Source: Pedobacter panaciterrae (GTDB lineage: Bacteria; Bacteroidota; Bacteroidia; Sphingobacteriales; Sphingobacteriaceae). Taken from it: a DNA stretch of 64,000 bases. A program made the translations under genes and the position numbers. The DNA is taken from positions 1,113,659 to 1,177,658 of the forward strand of contig NZ_JABMKW010000008.1 of NCBI RefSeq assembly GCF_013204795.1, given 5' to 3'. Of this stretch, positions 8,705 through 16,659 are shown in pieces (position 1 is the first letter of the stretch; each line of letters opens with the position of its first letter). The notes under the pieces were generated by a model, which made no database searches, had not been told where the DNA came from, and was given only the letters and a program-made list of their open reading frames with translations.

Positions 8705-9343
8705 TTAATCTAAAACCCAACTTTGAAACCCCTCTACTGATTTAAATAACCATTCGGGGTTTAGTGCTTGCAAGGCAGTAATATCGGCAGTACTTGCCCA
8801 AGCTGCTGCTGCAATGGGGATGCCAATTTCCTTACAGTAAACTATATCGCTTGGTGCATCACCAACATACAGACATTCTTCGGCCTCGGCCTTAAAACGC
8901 TTTAACACAGATCTGATACCGTTCACTTTATTAGGGCCATCTGGCGAACCGGTTTCTAACACATCAAAGTATTCTGACAGGCCAAATTGTTCAAGCGAAA
9001 TTTTTGTGCTGTACTTACCCTTTCCAGTAACCATGGCCAGTTGTACGCCTTTATTTTGCAAGCTTTCGAGTAACTCTTTAATCCCCTGAAAAGGGGCTGG
9101 GCAGGTATAATGTAGTTGTTCGTAATACGTCAGGTAAGATTTTACACCGGCATCCTCGTGGAGTGGAATCAGTTTTCTTATGGTGCCTTCTTCAGATGGG
9201 CCAAAGGTTGCCACAATTTCTTCGTCGCTAATCCGCTTACCTAACAATGGCTCTATGCTCTTTTTAAAAGCAGCAATACATAATGGTAAGGTATCTGCAA
9301 TGGTTCCGTCCAGGTCAAAAATGATTACTTTGAAATTTGTCAT
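8705..9343 (-). CDS. HAD-superfamily phosphatase (phosphoglycolate phosphatase-like)
   Basis: A 212-residue HAD hydrolase with motif I DLDGTIADT (first Asp is the nucleophile), motif II MVTGKG, the lysine in KVNGIRSVLKRF and motif III YVGDAPSDI. A helical cap lies between motifs I and II, as in the Gph/beta-phosphoglucomutase branch. The substrate is likely a small phosphorylated metabolite. The gene is divergent from the DeoR regulator at 9445, whose operator-like palindromes lie in the shared gap, so it may be a DeoR target. Confidence 0.87.
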   Translation of the reverse strand: MTNFKVIIFDLDGTIADTLPLCIAAFKKSIEPLLGKRISDEEIVATFGPSEEGTIRKLIPLHEDAGVKSYLTYYEQLHYTCPAPFQGIKELLESLQNKGVQLAMVTGKGKYSTKISLEQFGLSEYFDVLETGSPDGPNKVNGIRSVLKRFKAEAEECLYVGDAPSDIVYCKEIGIPIAAAAWASTADITALQALNPEWLFKSVEGFQSWVLD

Positions 9344-9396
9344 TGTCTTTGAATTAGTATTAAATATGCAACTATACGCTATTTTTTGTGAATATT

Positions 9397-9444
9397 ATGC
9401 AAATATATTGTGTTTATTTGTACTTTAGATGCAAATAATTTGCA
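9397..9444. promoter_or_regulatory. Probable DeoR operators upstream of the DeoR gene
   Basis: TGCAAATAATTTGCA at 9430-9444 is a perfect 15-bp palindrome ending at the base before the DeoR ATG. A degenerate copy, TGCAAATATATTGTG, begins at 9398, 32 bp (about three helical turns) upstream. ATGCAAATA is thus repeated at 9397 and 9429. This spacing suits cooperative binding and autoregulation by the adjacent DeoR protein, and possibly control of the divergent HAD gene. Binding is inferred. Confidence 0.5.
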
Positions 9445-10194
9445 ATGACAAAATCAAAACGCCAACAACATATCTTAGATCAGTTGCGTCTGAACGATCA
9501 GGTGAGCTATCAGGAACTGGCAGCAAAACTGCAAACTTCAGAAGATACTATAAGGCGTGATATTCGCGAGATGGCCGATGCCGGCTTAATAACCAGGGTA
9601 AAAGGTGGGGCACAGCCAAGAGCCATATTACCAGTTACTTACCAGGAAAGAGAACTGTATGCAAATGGGAAAAAGCGGGTTGTAGCCCAAAAAGCAGCAC
9701 GTCTGTTTAAAGATGGGCAAGTTGTTGTTTTCGATGGTGGTACAACACCTTTTCTAATTGCCAGCTATTTGCCACGGAACATTGAATTAACCCTCATTAC
9801 CCATAGCTATCCTATTGCCAATTTAACCTTTGATTTTCCCAATATTGAACTCATTTTTGCAGGAGGAAAAGCTTCCAAAAAGTCGAAAGTTTCTACCGGT
9901 TTCGATGTGCTTAAAAAGTACAATACCCTTCACGCAGATATCAGCGTACTCGGTGTACATAGTCTGCATATCGATCAGGGTGTAACGGACCCTGTACTGG
10001 AAGAAGCGGACGTTAAAACACGGATTAGCGAAATGAGCGACCAGTTGATCGTTGTACCTACCACAGAAAAGCTGAATGCAGTATCGACCATCGAAATATG
10101 TAAAACAGATGTTATCGACCTGATGATCACAAATCTGGATCCCGAAGATTTATTATTACAACCTTACCGGAAAGCCGGGATAAAACTCCTTTAA
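9445..10194 (+). CDS. DeoR-family transcriptional regulator
   Basis: A 249-residue regulator. Residues 1-57 form the DeoR helix-turn-helix (VSYQELAAKLQTSEDTIRRD). The rest is the sugar-phosphate-sensing DeoRC domain with FDGGTTPFLIASYLP and GGKASKKSK. Family members repress sugar-phosphate genes and release DNA when the phosphorylated sugar binds. It is followed after 4 bp by the Nudix gene, forming an operon, and diverges from the HAD phosphatase. A palindrome abuts its start codon, suggesting autoregulation. Confidence 0.92.
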   Translation: MTKSKRQQHILDQLRLNDQVSYQELAAKLQTSEDTIRRDIREMADAGLITRVKGGAQPRAILPVTYQERELYANGKKRVVAQKAARLFKDGQVVVFDGGTTPFLIASYLPRNIELTLITHSYPIANLTFDFPNIELIFAGGKASKKSKVSTGFDVLKKYNTLHADISVLGVHSLHIDQGVTDPVLEEADVKTRISEMSDQLIVVPTTEKLNAVSTIEICKTDVIDLMITNLDPEDLLLQPYRKAGIKLL

Positions 10195-10198
10195 TATT

Positions 10199-10819
10199 AT
10201 GTCGTCAACGATTTTAAATTATGCCAAGCGCCTCAGGTCTATTGCCCATTTGGGTTTAACTTATGCCAACAATGAATATGATACAGATCGGTATCGGGAA
10301 TTGGAGCAGATCAGTTTAGAAATGATGAACATGGCAACCGGATTACCATCAGATCAGTTAGCTGGCTATTTTAGCGCAGCAAAGGAATATATCACCCCCA
10401 AAGTAGATATACGGGCAGTTATTTTTGACCACAAAAATGAGATTTTGCTGGTCAAAGAGAAAGCAGATGGCAAATGGTCTCTGCCAGGCGGATGGGCAGA
10501 TATCGGACAGTCTCCAACGGAAGCCGCTGTAAAAGAAGCTTTAGAAGAAACGGGCTTTAATGTTAAACCGATAAAGCTATTAGCTGTGTTGGATAAACGC
10601 TGCCATCCACATCCTCCTCAATTAGATTACGTATACAAGATCTTTATTCAGTGTGAAATTACAAGCGGAGAATACAACCAGGCATTTGATATTTTAGATA
10701 TGGGCTTTTTCAAACAAGATGATTTACCGGAGCTTTCGGAAGACAGGGTGCTGGCCGGGCAAATTGACTTAATGTTTGAGTATTTAAATGATCCTGAAAA
10801 GCAAGCATTGATTGATTAA
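10199..10819 (+). CDS. Nudix hydrolase with N-terminal helical extension
   Basis: A 206-residue protein whose Nudix box is GGWADIGQSPTEAAVKEALE followed by ETGF, matching Gx5Ex7REUxEEx; the conserved Arg is replaced by Lys. Residues 1-60 (NYAKRLRSIAHLGLTYANN) form the helical N-terminal region found in many Nudix hydrolases of this size. Likely a nucleoside-diphosphate-linked or ADP-ribose/sugar-type pyrophosphatase; the substrate is not evident. Starts 4 bp after deoR, so the two are almost certainly cotranscribed. Confidence 0.9.
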   Translation: MSSTILNYAKRLRSIAHLGLTYANNEYDTDRYRELEQISLEMMNMATGLPSDQLAGYFSAAKEYITPKVDIRAVIFDHKNEILLVKEKADGKWSLPGGWADIGQSPTEAAVKEALEETGFNVKPIKLLAVLDKRCHPHPPQLDYVYKIFIQCEITSGEYNQAFDILDMGFFKQDDLPELSEDRVLAGQIDLMFEYLNDPEKQALID

Positions 10820-10820
10820 A

Positions 10821-13595
10821 TTAGAATCTAAAAAAGGTATCTCTGCCACCAACCTTGCCGCCAAAATTCTGAATGTTGTAAGTCAAAGTTAGCAAGCCAT
10901 GACGGCCTAAATTATTCGTGCTGATATCCCGGATATAGTTCTCGCTGATGTTAATAGACCTCCTTGTATTAGTATTTAGAATATCATTCACCGCAAACTT
11001 CAACTGAGCTTTGTCGTTCTTTAGGAATAAGAAAGTAAGGCCGGCATTCCAAATTTGAATGTTATTGTTAAACCCTGCTATGGTTTGGGTATTGTACTGT
11101 AGCTTATAGGTTGTTTCCCAAACCATTTTTTTTGGAAAACGAAGAACCAGTTCAGTTTCACTTGTATGTACCAGAAAATCCAGATCACTATAAAAAGGAT
11201 CGTCATAAGAACTTTTATTAATACCCAGGTTATAGGTCTCGGCAAACTCAAACTTATCATTTAAATTGAGTCGAGTGTTGAGTCTTGGGGTTAAAGCTAT
11301 ATTATTGGCGAAACTTTTTACTGAATTAACCAGTACTACATCGTGATTATAGGTTAGCCAAAAACCACCTCCAAATGTAAACTGGTTCTTGCCATTTTTA
11401 ATCTCCTTGCTTACGGACCCACCGCCATTAAACTGCCATATGCCGTCTTCATTAACAGGAGTGTTTACCTGAACACCGTTGTCGCGTATTACCCTGGACA
11501 TCACAATTGCATCTTTCTGAAATGTCAGGAAGCCATTATAGAAATAATTGAGCAAATGTTTTGTGTCATATTTAGATACCCTTGTTCCAATTTGATGAGC
11601 TCTTGCAGGTCTCAGGTTAGGATTACCTTCTTGTATGAACAAAGGATTAGAGTTGTTGGCCACAGGCTGAATGTATTTTACATCTGGTTCTCTGAAAGAT
11701 GGGGAGTAATCCAGACTAAAGGTCTTGTATCTCACCGTCAGCGAAGGGGCAACGAAGCGGTAATGCTGTTCAAATGAGGCTGCGCTATTGAAATTGTTTT
11801 GCAGGTCAATGGTATTAAGTACAAAACCTGGCTGGATGTTAAAGTCCTTTGTAATCTTCCATCTCAAACTTGCACGTGAATTGCTTTTATATCCATTTTG
11901 AGTAACTGTTTCTGATAGTGTAGGAACCGCAATATCATACGCCTGATTTAGTGGGTTTTTATAAAAAGTAAATAGGGCATTTTCATTGTCAAGATAATTG
12001 CCGCCAACAGCAAAACTTAGTGCAAACGCTTTGCTAATCGGTTCGGCATAGTTGGCATTTAAGCTCAGTCCAAAATTACGGATGTTGTTATCTCTTAGCT
12101 GATCTGTTACACTATTTGAAGGCGGATTATAGAAATCATTCTTCGCTATATTAAAATTATCATTGAGATTATCTCTTTCACTGATGCCTATGGCAGCATA
12201 GAAAGTTCTTCCAGGTTTCTTAAAGTCTTTCCAGAAACTGCCGTTAAAATAATACTCTGTATTTGTTCCCCGCAATCTACTATCATTTATCCCATTGTTC
12301 AGTAAAATGCTACTAGCATCCCTGGTCTCAGTTTGTTGAAAGCCATTGTTGCGAACAGTGCGAAGAACAACAGAAGGCTCCAGTATTAGCTTGGTCAGCG
12401 TATCAATTTGCCATTCAGCCTTGGCGCCAATGTTGTGGTTATAATTCTTGTTGCGCTGATTGGAATTGGTTGTGGTGTGTAGCTTTTCATTACCCAGATT
12501 TTGATTAGCATCAATGATCTGTTCAAGGGAGTTATCAATCGACCCAAAGAAATACTTACCGTTCACTATTATCCCACCTTTGGTAAGTGTATTAAAATTT
12601 GCACCAGCCCCGGTTGAACGCTGCACTCCTGCAGAAGAGCCACCAAATGAAATGTCATTTACAAAAGCAGTTCCATCACTATTGGTATACATAGAACTAA
12701 TGCCGCTTCTGGAAAACCCACCAATACGTGAAATCTCTCCAACATTAAAACCTGGTTTGTTCACATTGTTACCATAAGCCAGCAGACTTAGTTGTGTCGT
12801 ATCTCTGAAAAAATTTAAAATGCCACCAGTTTCATATAACTCTTTTAGACCACCACCTGCATAAAGTTTACCAAAAGCGCCCTGTTTGATGGCTTTCTTC
12901 AGCTTTAAATTGATTACCTGTGGCACATTTCCGGCCAGTAGATCCGGATCCTGTCTTTTGGCCTCCTGATCGTCAGTAACCTGAACTTTGTCTATGATAT
13001 TTGCGGGGAGATTCTTGGTCGCAATCTGTTGGTCCCCTCCAAAAAACTCTTTTCCGTCAACCAATATCTTACTAACATCTTTACCATTTACCTGTATACT
13101 GCCATTTGCAGCAACCGTTACACCAGGAAGTTTTTTCAGCAAATCATCTACTACAGCAGTGGGAAGGGTTTTAAACGATCCGGCATTAAACTCAATCGTG
13201 TCTTTTCGAACAATGATAGGGGGGCGTTCTGAATAGATAACCACCTCATTTAAAGCATTTGTTTTCACAGACATTAGCAGATTCCCCAGATCTAAGTTAG
13301 TGCCTGCTGTAGTTAGCGTAACCTCTTTACGTAAAACCAAATATTGCCAGGCATTTACCACCAGGCGATACTTTGTTCCAGCTTCCAGGTTTGAAATCTT
13401 GAACACACCTTTGTCGTCAGACAGTTTGTAGGTCGTTAAAACAGAGTCCTGCCCCTTAAAAACGGAAATTGTAGCATAATTAATGGTCATTTTTTGATTG
13501 GCACTGTCAATCAGCACTCCGGTAAGGCTGCTTTTTTGGGCAAATAGAGTCACCGACAATAGCGCAAAAGCTATCGTTAATACGTTTCTTTTCAT
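10821..13595 (-). CDS. Outer-membrane beta-barrel protein (TonB-receptor-like, OMP_b-brl_3 type)
   Basis: A 924-residue protein with a signal peptide (MKRNVLTIAFALLSVTLFA), a carboxypeptidase-regulatory-like domain (about 20-105), a plug-like segment around VDDLLKKLPGVTVAANGSIQ and VDGKEFFGGD, then a long barrel ending in FFRF with a terminal aromatic residue. This is the architecture of the outer-membrane beta-barrel family of Bacteroidota, related to TonB receptors but usually without a known cargo. It lies 113 bp downstream of the M56 gene on the same strand and may be part of the BlaI/M56 regulon. Its 3' end nearly touches the convergent Nudix gene. Confidence 0.88.
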   Translation of the reverse strand: MKRNVLTIAFALLSVTLFAQKSSLTGVLIDSANQKMTINYATISVFKGQDSVLTTYKLSDDKGVFKISNLEAGTKYRLVVNAWQYLVLRKEVTLTTAGTNLDLGNLLMSVKTNALNEVVIYSERPPIIVRKDTIEFNAGSFKTLPTAVVDDLLKKLPGVTVAANGSIQVNGKDVSKILVDGKEFFGGDQQIATKNLPANIIDKVQVTDDQEAKRQDPDLLAGNVPQVINLKLKKAIKQGAFGKLYAGGGLKELYETGGILNFFRDTTQLSLLAYGNNVNKPGFNVGEISRIGGFSRSGISSMYTNSDGTAFVNDISFGGSSAGVQRSTGAGANFNTLTKGGIIVNGKYFFGSIDNSLEQIIDANQNLGNEKLHTTTNSNQRNKNYNHNIGAKAEWQIDTLTKLILEPSVVLRTVRNNGFQQTETRDASSILLNNGINDSRLRGTNTEYYFNGSFWKDFKKPGRTFYAAIGISERDNLNDNFNIAKNDFYNPPSNSVTDQLRDNNIRNFGLSLNANYAEPISKAFALSFAVGGNYLDNENALFTFYKNPLNQAYDIAVPTLSETVTQNGYKSNSRASLRWKITKDFNIQPGFVLNTIDLQNNFNSAASFEQHYRFVAPSLTVRYKTFSLDYSPSFREPDVKYIQPVANNSNPLFIQEGNPNLRPARAHQIGTRVSKYDTKHLLNYFYNGFLTFQKDAIVMSRVIRDNGVQVNTPVNEDGIWQFNGGGSVSKEIKNGKNQFTFGGGFWLTYNHDVVLVNSVKSFANNIALTPRLNTRLNLNDKFEFAETYNLGINKSSYDDPFYSDLDFLVHTSETELVLRFPKKMVWETTYKLQYNTQTIAGFNNNIQIWNAGLTFLFLKNDKAQLKFAVNDILNTNTRRSINISENYIRDISTNNLGRHGLLTLTYNIQNFGGKVGGRDTFFRF

Positions 13596-13708
13596 AAAGT
13601 TTCTAAATTTTAGGCAATAGGCTTCCTCTCACTTTTTAGTGATTTTTAAATTTTGCAGTAAATAATTGTTATTTGTTTAGTCTCAGGTATTTTGCTTTTC
13701 TGTAAGTT

Positions 13709-15193
13709 TTATCTCGGCGAATCTCCAATTGGGCCAGTTGGACCAGGACTTCCTTTAGGCCCGGAAGATTCTATTTTCACACGTAACTTAGACGATCGTT
13801 CCGCAACCTCCTCAGCTCTAATCCTGACCTCCTCGGCTCTTGTTTTAGCTGCATCTATTCTTATTTTGGATTGGTCCAATCTTATCTTCGCTTCATCAGC
13901 TCTCGCCCTTGCTTCATCAGCTCTCGCTCTTGTTTCATCGGATCTTATTTTTGCTTCATCAGATCTTCTCTTATTCACCTCAGACCTCTTCCTGTCTTCT
14001 TCAAACCTCGCTTTCGCTTCATCAGATTTTATCTTAATCATTTCAGACTGGACAACATTTGCTCCAGGCAGCTTCGAAGAATTACTTCTTTTAAGTTTAA
14101 CCCTCTTCTTTGGCGGCCTGGTGGTCAGTTTTTTTCGAAGCTTTAATGTGTCGGTCTGTGGCTTAATTGTATTTTTAGCCACAAGAGTAAGCAAGTGATC
14201 AGGAGTGTTGCTTACGCTTTGTGAACCTACAGACGAAAATGCTGCAGTCAGCACAACAGCAGTTATCAAACAAACAGTCAGTAAGCTTTTTTCTATGCCA
14301 CTCAAAGTATGGTTATCATTTGAAACCATCCGTCTCACACGTCCAACTAAACTGTTTCTGTTTGCAGAAAGCATCATTGCAAATCGCTGATTTGCCTGGT
14401 ATTGCTGGCAAGAAAGCAAAGCATTTATATAAACTGTTTTATTCTGTTTAGTGGCTATTACCATATCATCACAGCAGTTTTCCCTTTCTTCTTTAATCAG
14501 CGTTGATATCCATAAAACTGCCGGATTAAAGAAAAATATAAGCTCCAGAAAGTTTTGCAATACATTAACCAGGTAATCCCTACGGCGAATATGACTTAAC
14601 TCATGAAGTAAAATTACCTCCACCTCGGCAACGGATAAATTAGTCAGCAAGCCAACCGGAAGTAAAATCAGCGGTTTTAAATGACCAAGAACCATTGGCA
14701 TTTTTGCAATCCCAGACTCAGCTACAGTTATTTTATTTTTAATCTGCAACACCTCACACAAATAGCTGACCTTATCTTCCCAGTATTTCCCTATTGGTAT
14801 CAGCTGTTCGCGCTTCAAACGATACAGATTATAAAATCCTACACCAAGCCTGGTAAATTTGATGCAAATCATTAATAACCAAATAAGCACAATGATCTCC
14901 GATTTTGAATTTAAATATTGATAACCGGAAAAAAGAATGTTGTTCTCACTTGAGCCAATTGTCTGATTATATACGTCCTTAATGTCCTCGGGACCAGCTA
15001 AATGGAAAAATAGGGTCAAGCCTGTGGCCAAAGTAAACATTAAAAGATATCCAGTCAGTAATCTATACCTTAACCTGGCGCTCGACTTACGGGTAAAAAT
15101 GATAGTTAAACCAGTAACCACTGAAAGTACCAAACCTAACCACAGAGATTGTAGTAAAGTATCGCAAATTGCTTGTATCAGCAGATGTTTCAT
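13709..15193 (-). CDS. M56-family (BlaR1-like) membrane metallopeptidase with coiled-coil and collagen-like tail
   Basis: A 494-residue protein. Several transmembrane segments surround a zinc-protease motif (LLHELSHIRRRDYL, HExxH), with ERENCCDDMV downstream, as in BlaR1/MecR1. The usual extracellular penicillin-binding sensor is missing. Residues about 389-472 are instead twelve heptads of the type RADEARA, predicting a long charged coiled coil. The last 17 residues (GPKGSPGPTGPIGDSPR) are five collagen-like Gly-X-Y triplets plus PR. In the family the protease relays a signal to BlaI, encoded 19 bp upstream. The stimulus is unknown; beta-lactam sensing is not supported. Confidence 0.88.
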   Translation of the reverse strand: MKHLLIQAICDTLLQSLWLGLVLSVVTGLTIIFTRKSSARLRYRLLTGYLLMFTLATGLTLFFHLAGPEDIKDVYNQTIGSSENNILFSGYQYLNSKSEIIVLIWLLMICIKFTRLGVGFYNLYRLKREQLIPIGKYWEDKVSYLCEVLQIKNKITVAESGIAKMPMVLGHLKPLILLPVGLLTNLSVAEVEVILLHELSHIRRRDYLVNVLQNFLELIFFFNPAVLWISTLIKEERENCCDDMVIATKQNKTVYINALLSCQQYQANQRFAMMLSANRNSLVGRVRRMVSNDNHTLSGIEKSLLTVCLITAVVLTAAFSSVGSQSVSNTPDHLLTLVAKNTIKPQTDTLKLRKKLTTRPPKKRVKLKRSNSSKLPGANVVQSEMIKIKSDEAKARFEEDRKRSEVNKRRSDEAKIRSDETRARADEARARADEAKIRLDQSKIRIDAAKTRAEEVRIRAEEVAERSSKLRVKIESSGPKGSPGPTGPIGDSPR

Positions 15194-15212
15194 ATTGAAA
15201 ATGATTAATTAG

Positions 15213-15611
15213 TTATTCCTCATTAATTTTGTTTAGCAGGTCTCTAATCTCTTTCACATCCTCTTTTGATGTGCTTCCGTTTCCTAGTAGTTGTACTACC
15301 AGTTTACTCGCAGAACCATTATACATTGCGTCTACAAATTTCTTCAAGAGGTGACGCTTTGTTTTCTCTTCGTTTTCTGTAACATGGTAAATGTGTTTTA
15401 CCGCGCTTTCATCTCTTTTCAGGATTTTCTTTTCGGCCATGATTTGCATCAGCTTCAAAGTAGAAGTATAGTTGATTTCCCTGCGTTCATTTAGTCTGTC
15501 ATTTACAAATCTAACTGACGACGGGCCATATTCCCATACTACCTGAAGTATCTCAAGTTCCGATTTAGTAGGTTCAATTTTGTTGTTTTCAGTTTCGTTA
15601 TTTGCTTTCAT
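15213..15611 (-). CDS. BlaI/MecI-family repressor
   Basis: A 132-residue winged-helix protein with the BlaI core: PTKSELEILQVVWEYGPSSV, YTSTLKLMQIMAEKKIL as the recognition helix, and a C-terminal dimerisation helix region. The family binds palindromic operators as a dimer and is inactivated by a partner M56 protease. The gene is 19 bp upstream of that protease. The N-terminus is slightly extended (MKANNETENNKIEPTK). A TTTCGTACGAAA palindrome lies upstream as the likely autoregulatory site. Confidence 0.92.
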   Translation of the reverse strand: MKANNETENNKIEPTKSELEILQVVWEYGPSSVRFVNDRLNERREINYTSTLKLMQIMAEKKILKRDESAVKHIYHVTENEEKTKRHLLKKFVDAMYNGSASKLVVQLLGNGSTSKEDVKEIRDLLNKINEE

Positions 15612-15630
15612 AAATCTAATGTAGGAATTT

Positions 15631-15642
15631 TTTCGTACGAAA
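15631..15642. promoter_or_regulatory. Candidate operator of the BlaI-like repressor
   Basis: TTTCGTACGAAA is a perfect 12-bp palindrome about 20 bp upstream of the BlaI start codon. BlaI-family repressors autoregulate through dyad operators near their promoters. This dyad does not match the staphylococcal TACA/TGTA operator, so recognition would be specific to this lineage. The assignment rests on position and symmetry. Confidence 0.4.
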
Positions 15643-15885
15643 CAATAGGTAGTGAGATTTTTATTTTCTGCTCGTCCAAATCAGCCCGCTAAAATGTCTA
15701 TTTTGACCTATGCCAGGCAGCATCATTGCATGTAAATTTGATTAATCATTAAAGATTAATTAGATAACTATGAAACTATCCGATTTCACTATCAAGGACA
15801 AGAACTTAACTTAGCTTAATTGTTTGAAAAACAGTAAATTTATAAGAAGGAAAAGTCTAAATACTCACCCTAAAATCTAAAAAAC

Positions 15886-16413
15886 ATGAAACTTAAAAGT
15901 TTAGCCGTGGTACTATTTTTAATCATAGGCAACCAAATGGCAAAGGCGCAAGTAACTGTAACCGATCTGGTAAAGGAATGGGAAAGGTCAAAAGCTTATA
16001 CTAAGGAATATCTGGATGCAATGCCAGAAAGTGGTTATGCTTTAAAGCCCACTCCAGAAATGCGATCTTTTGCCGAACAGGTGTTACACCTGGGTGATGC
16101 CAATTATGGTTTTGTTTCGGCTGTTACAGGTACTAAGAGCCCGGTTGGGCAGGGGGAGCTGGAAAAAACCAGTGATAAATCCAAAACCAATGTGAGCAAT
16201 TTGGTACTGGCCAGCTATGATTTTGTGATCGATAACATAAAAAAGATGACCGATGCGCAACTCGATGCACCCATCAAATTATTTGGAAAATTTGATATGA
16301 CCAAAAGATTGGCTCTGGCTAAAGTTTTTGAGCATCAGGCACATCACAGAGGACAAACAACTGTATATCTTCGATTGGCAGGCGTTAAGCCACCGCAAGA
16401 AAAACTTTTTTAG
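15886..16413 (+). CDS. Secreted DinB-family protein
   Basis: A 175-residue protein with a signal peptide (MKLKSLAVVLFLIIGNQMAKAQ). The remainder has DinB organisation: LVKEWERSKAYTKEYLDAMP near the start, LHLGDANYGFVS in the middle and VFEHQAHHRGQTTVYLRLAG at the end. The histidines in EQVLHLGD and HQAHHRGQ are the expected metal ligands of this four-helix fold. DinB relatives include thiol-dependent transferases, mostly cytosolic; export is a Bacteroidota variant. The reaction is unknown. It diverges from blaI across a 274 bp gap. Confidence 0.88.
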   Translation: MKLKSLAVVLFLIIGNQMAKAQVTVTDLVKEWERSKAYTKEYLDAMPESGYALKPTPEMRSFAEQVLHLGDANYGFVSAVTGTKSPVGQGELEKTSDKSKTNVSNLVLASYDFVIDNIKKMTDAQLDAPIKLFGKFDMTKRLALAKVFEHQAHHRGQTTVYLRLAGVKPPQEKLF

Positions 16414-16433
16414 GTACGTTTTCTGGAACCTCT

Positions 16434-16479
16434 AGATTCTGTTAAAGGGACAATTTAAATTACTCCCTTAACAGAATCT
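16434..16479. terminator. Hairpin after the DinB gene
   Basis: AGATTCTGTTAA-A-GGGA and TCCCTTAACAGAATCT form a 16-bp stem with one bulged A and a 13-nt AT-rich loop, about 20 bp after the DinB stop. There is no U-tract on either side, so intrinsic termination is uncertain; it may instead stabilise the mRNA 3' end. Confidence 0.45.
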
Positions 16480-16494
16480 TAAAAATCAGGTCAT

Positions 16495-16605
16495 TTATTT
16501 AGTTTCCTTTACCAGAGCACCTTTTGCATCCCATACCAATAAGCTGCCCTTAACAAGATCATCATCTGCATGATCAAGAGTAAGCGTAATATCATGTATT
16601 TTTAT
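16495..16605 (-). pseudogene. C-terminal gene remnant
   Basis: On the minus strand a 36-codon open stretch reads IKIHDITLTLDHADDD and then LVKGSLLVWDAKGALVKETK before a TAA, with a stop immediately upstream and no plausible start. The composition looks like the C-terminal end of a secreted bacterial protein, so this may be what is left of a deleted gene between the DinB gene and the TonB receptor. Chance openness cannot be excluded at this length. Confidence 0.3.
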
Positions 16606-16659
16606 TTAGATTCATTATAATTAATGCACTTTGCTTACTTTCGGCAAAAAATAAATACG

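Noticed and set aside
13778..14029. Tandem 21-nt units, considered as a CRISPR or minisatellite
   Set aside because: The units diverge at wobble positions and have no spacers; the repeat is selected at protein level as coiled-coil heptads.
13692..14198. Long plus-strand frame rich in Ser/Ala/Leu
   Set aside because: It is the antisense reading of the heptad-repeat tail of the M56 gene; the 21-nt periodicity keeps several frames open.
13709..15611. Beta-lactam resistance signalling (BlaR1/BlaI)
   Set aside because: The M56 protein lacks a penicillin-binding sensor domain and no beta-lactamase gene is nearby; only the relay architecture is shared.
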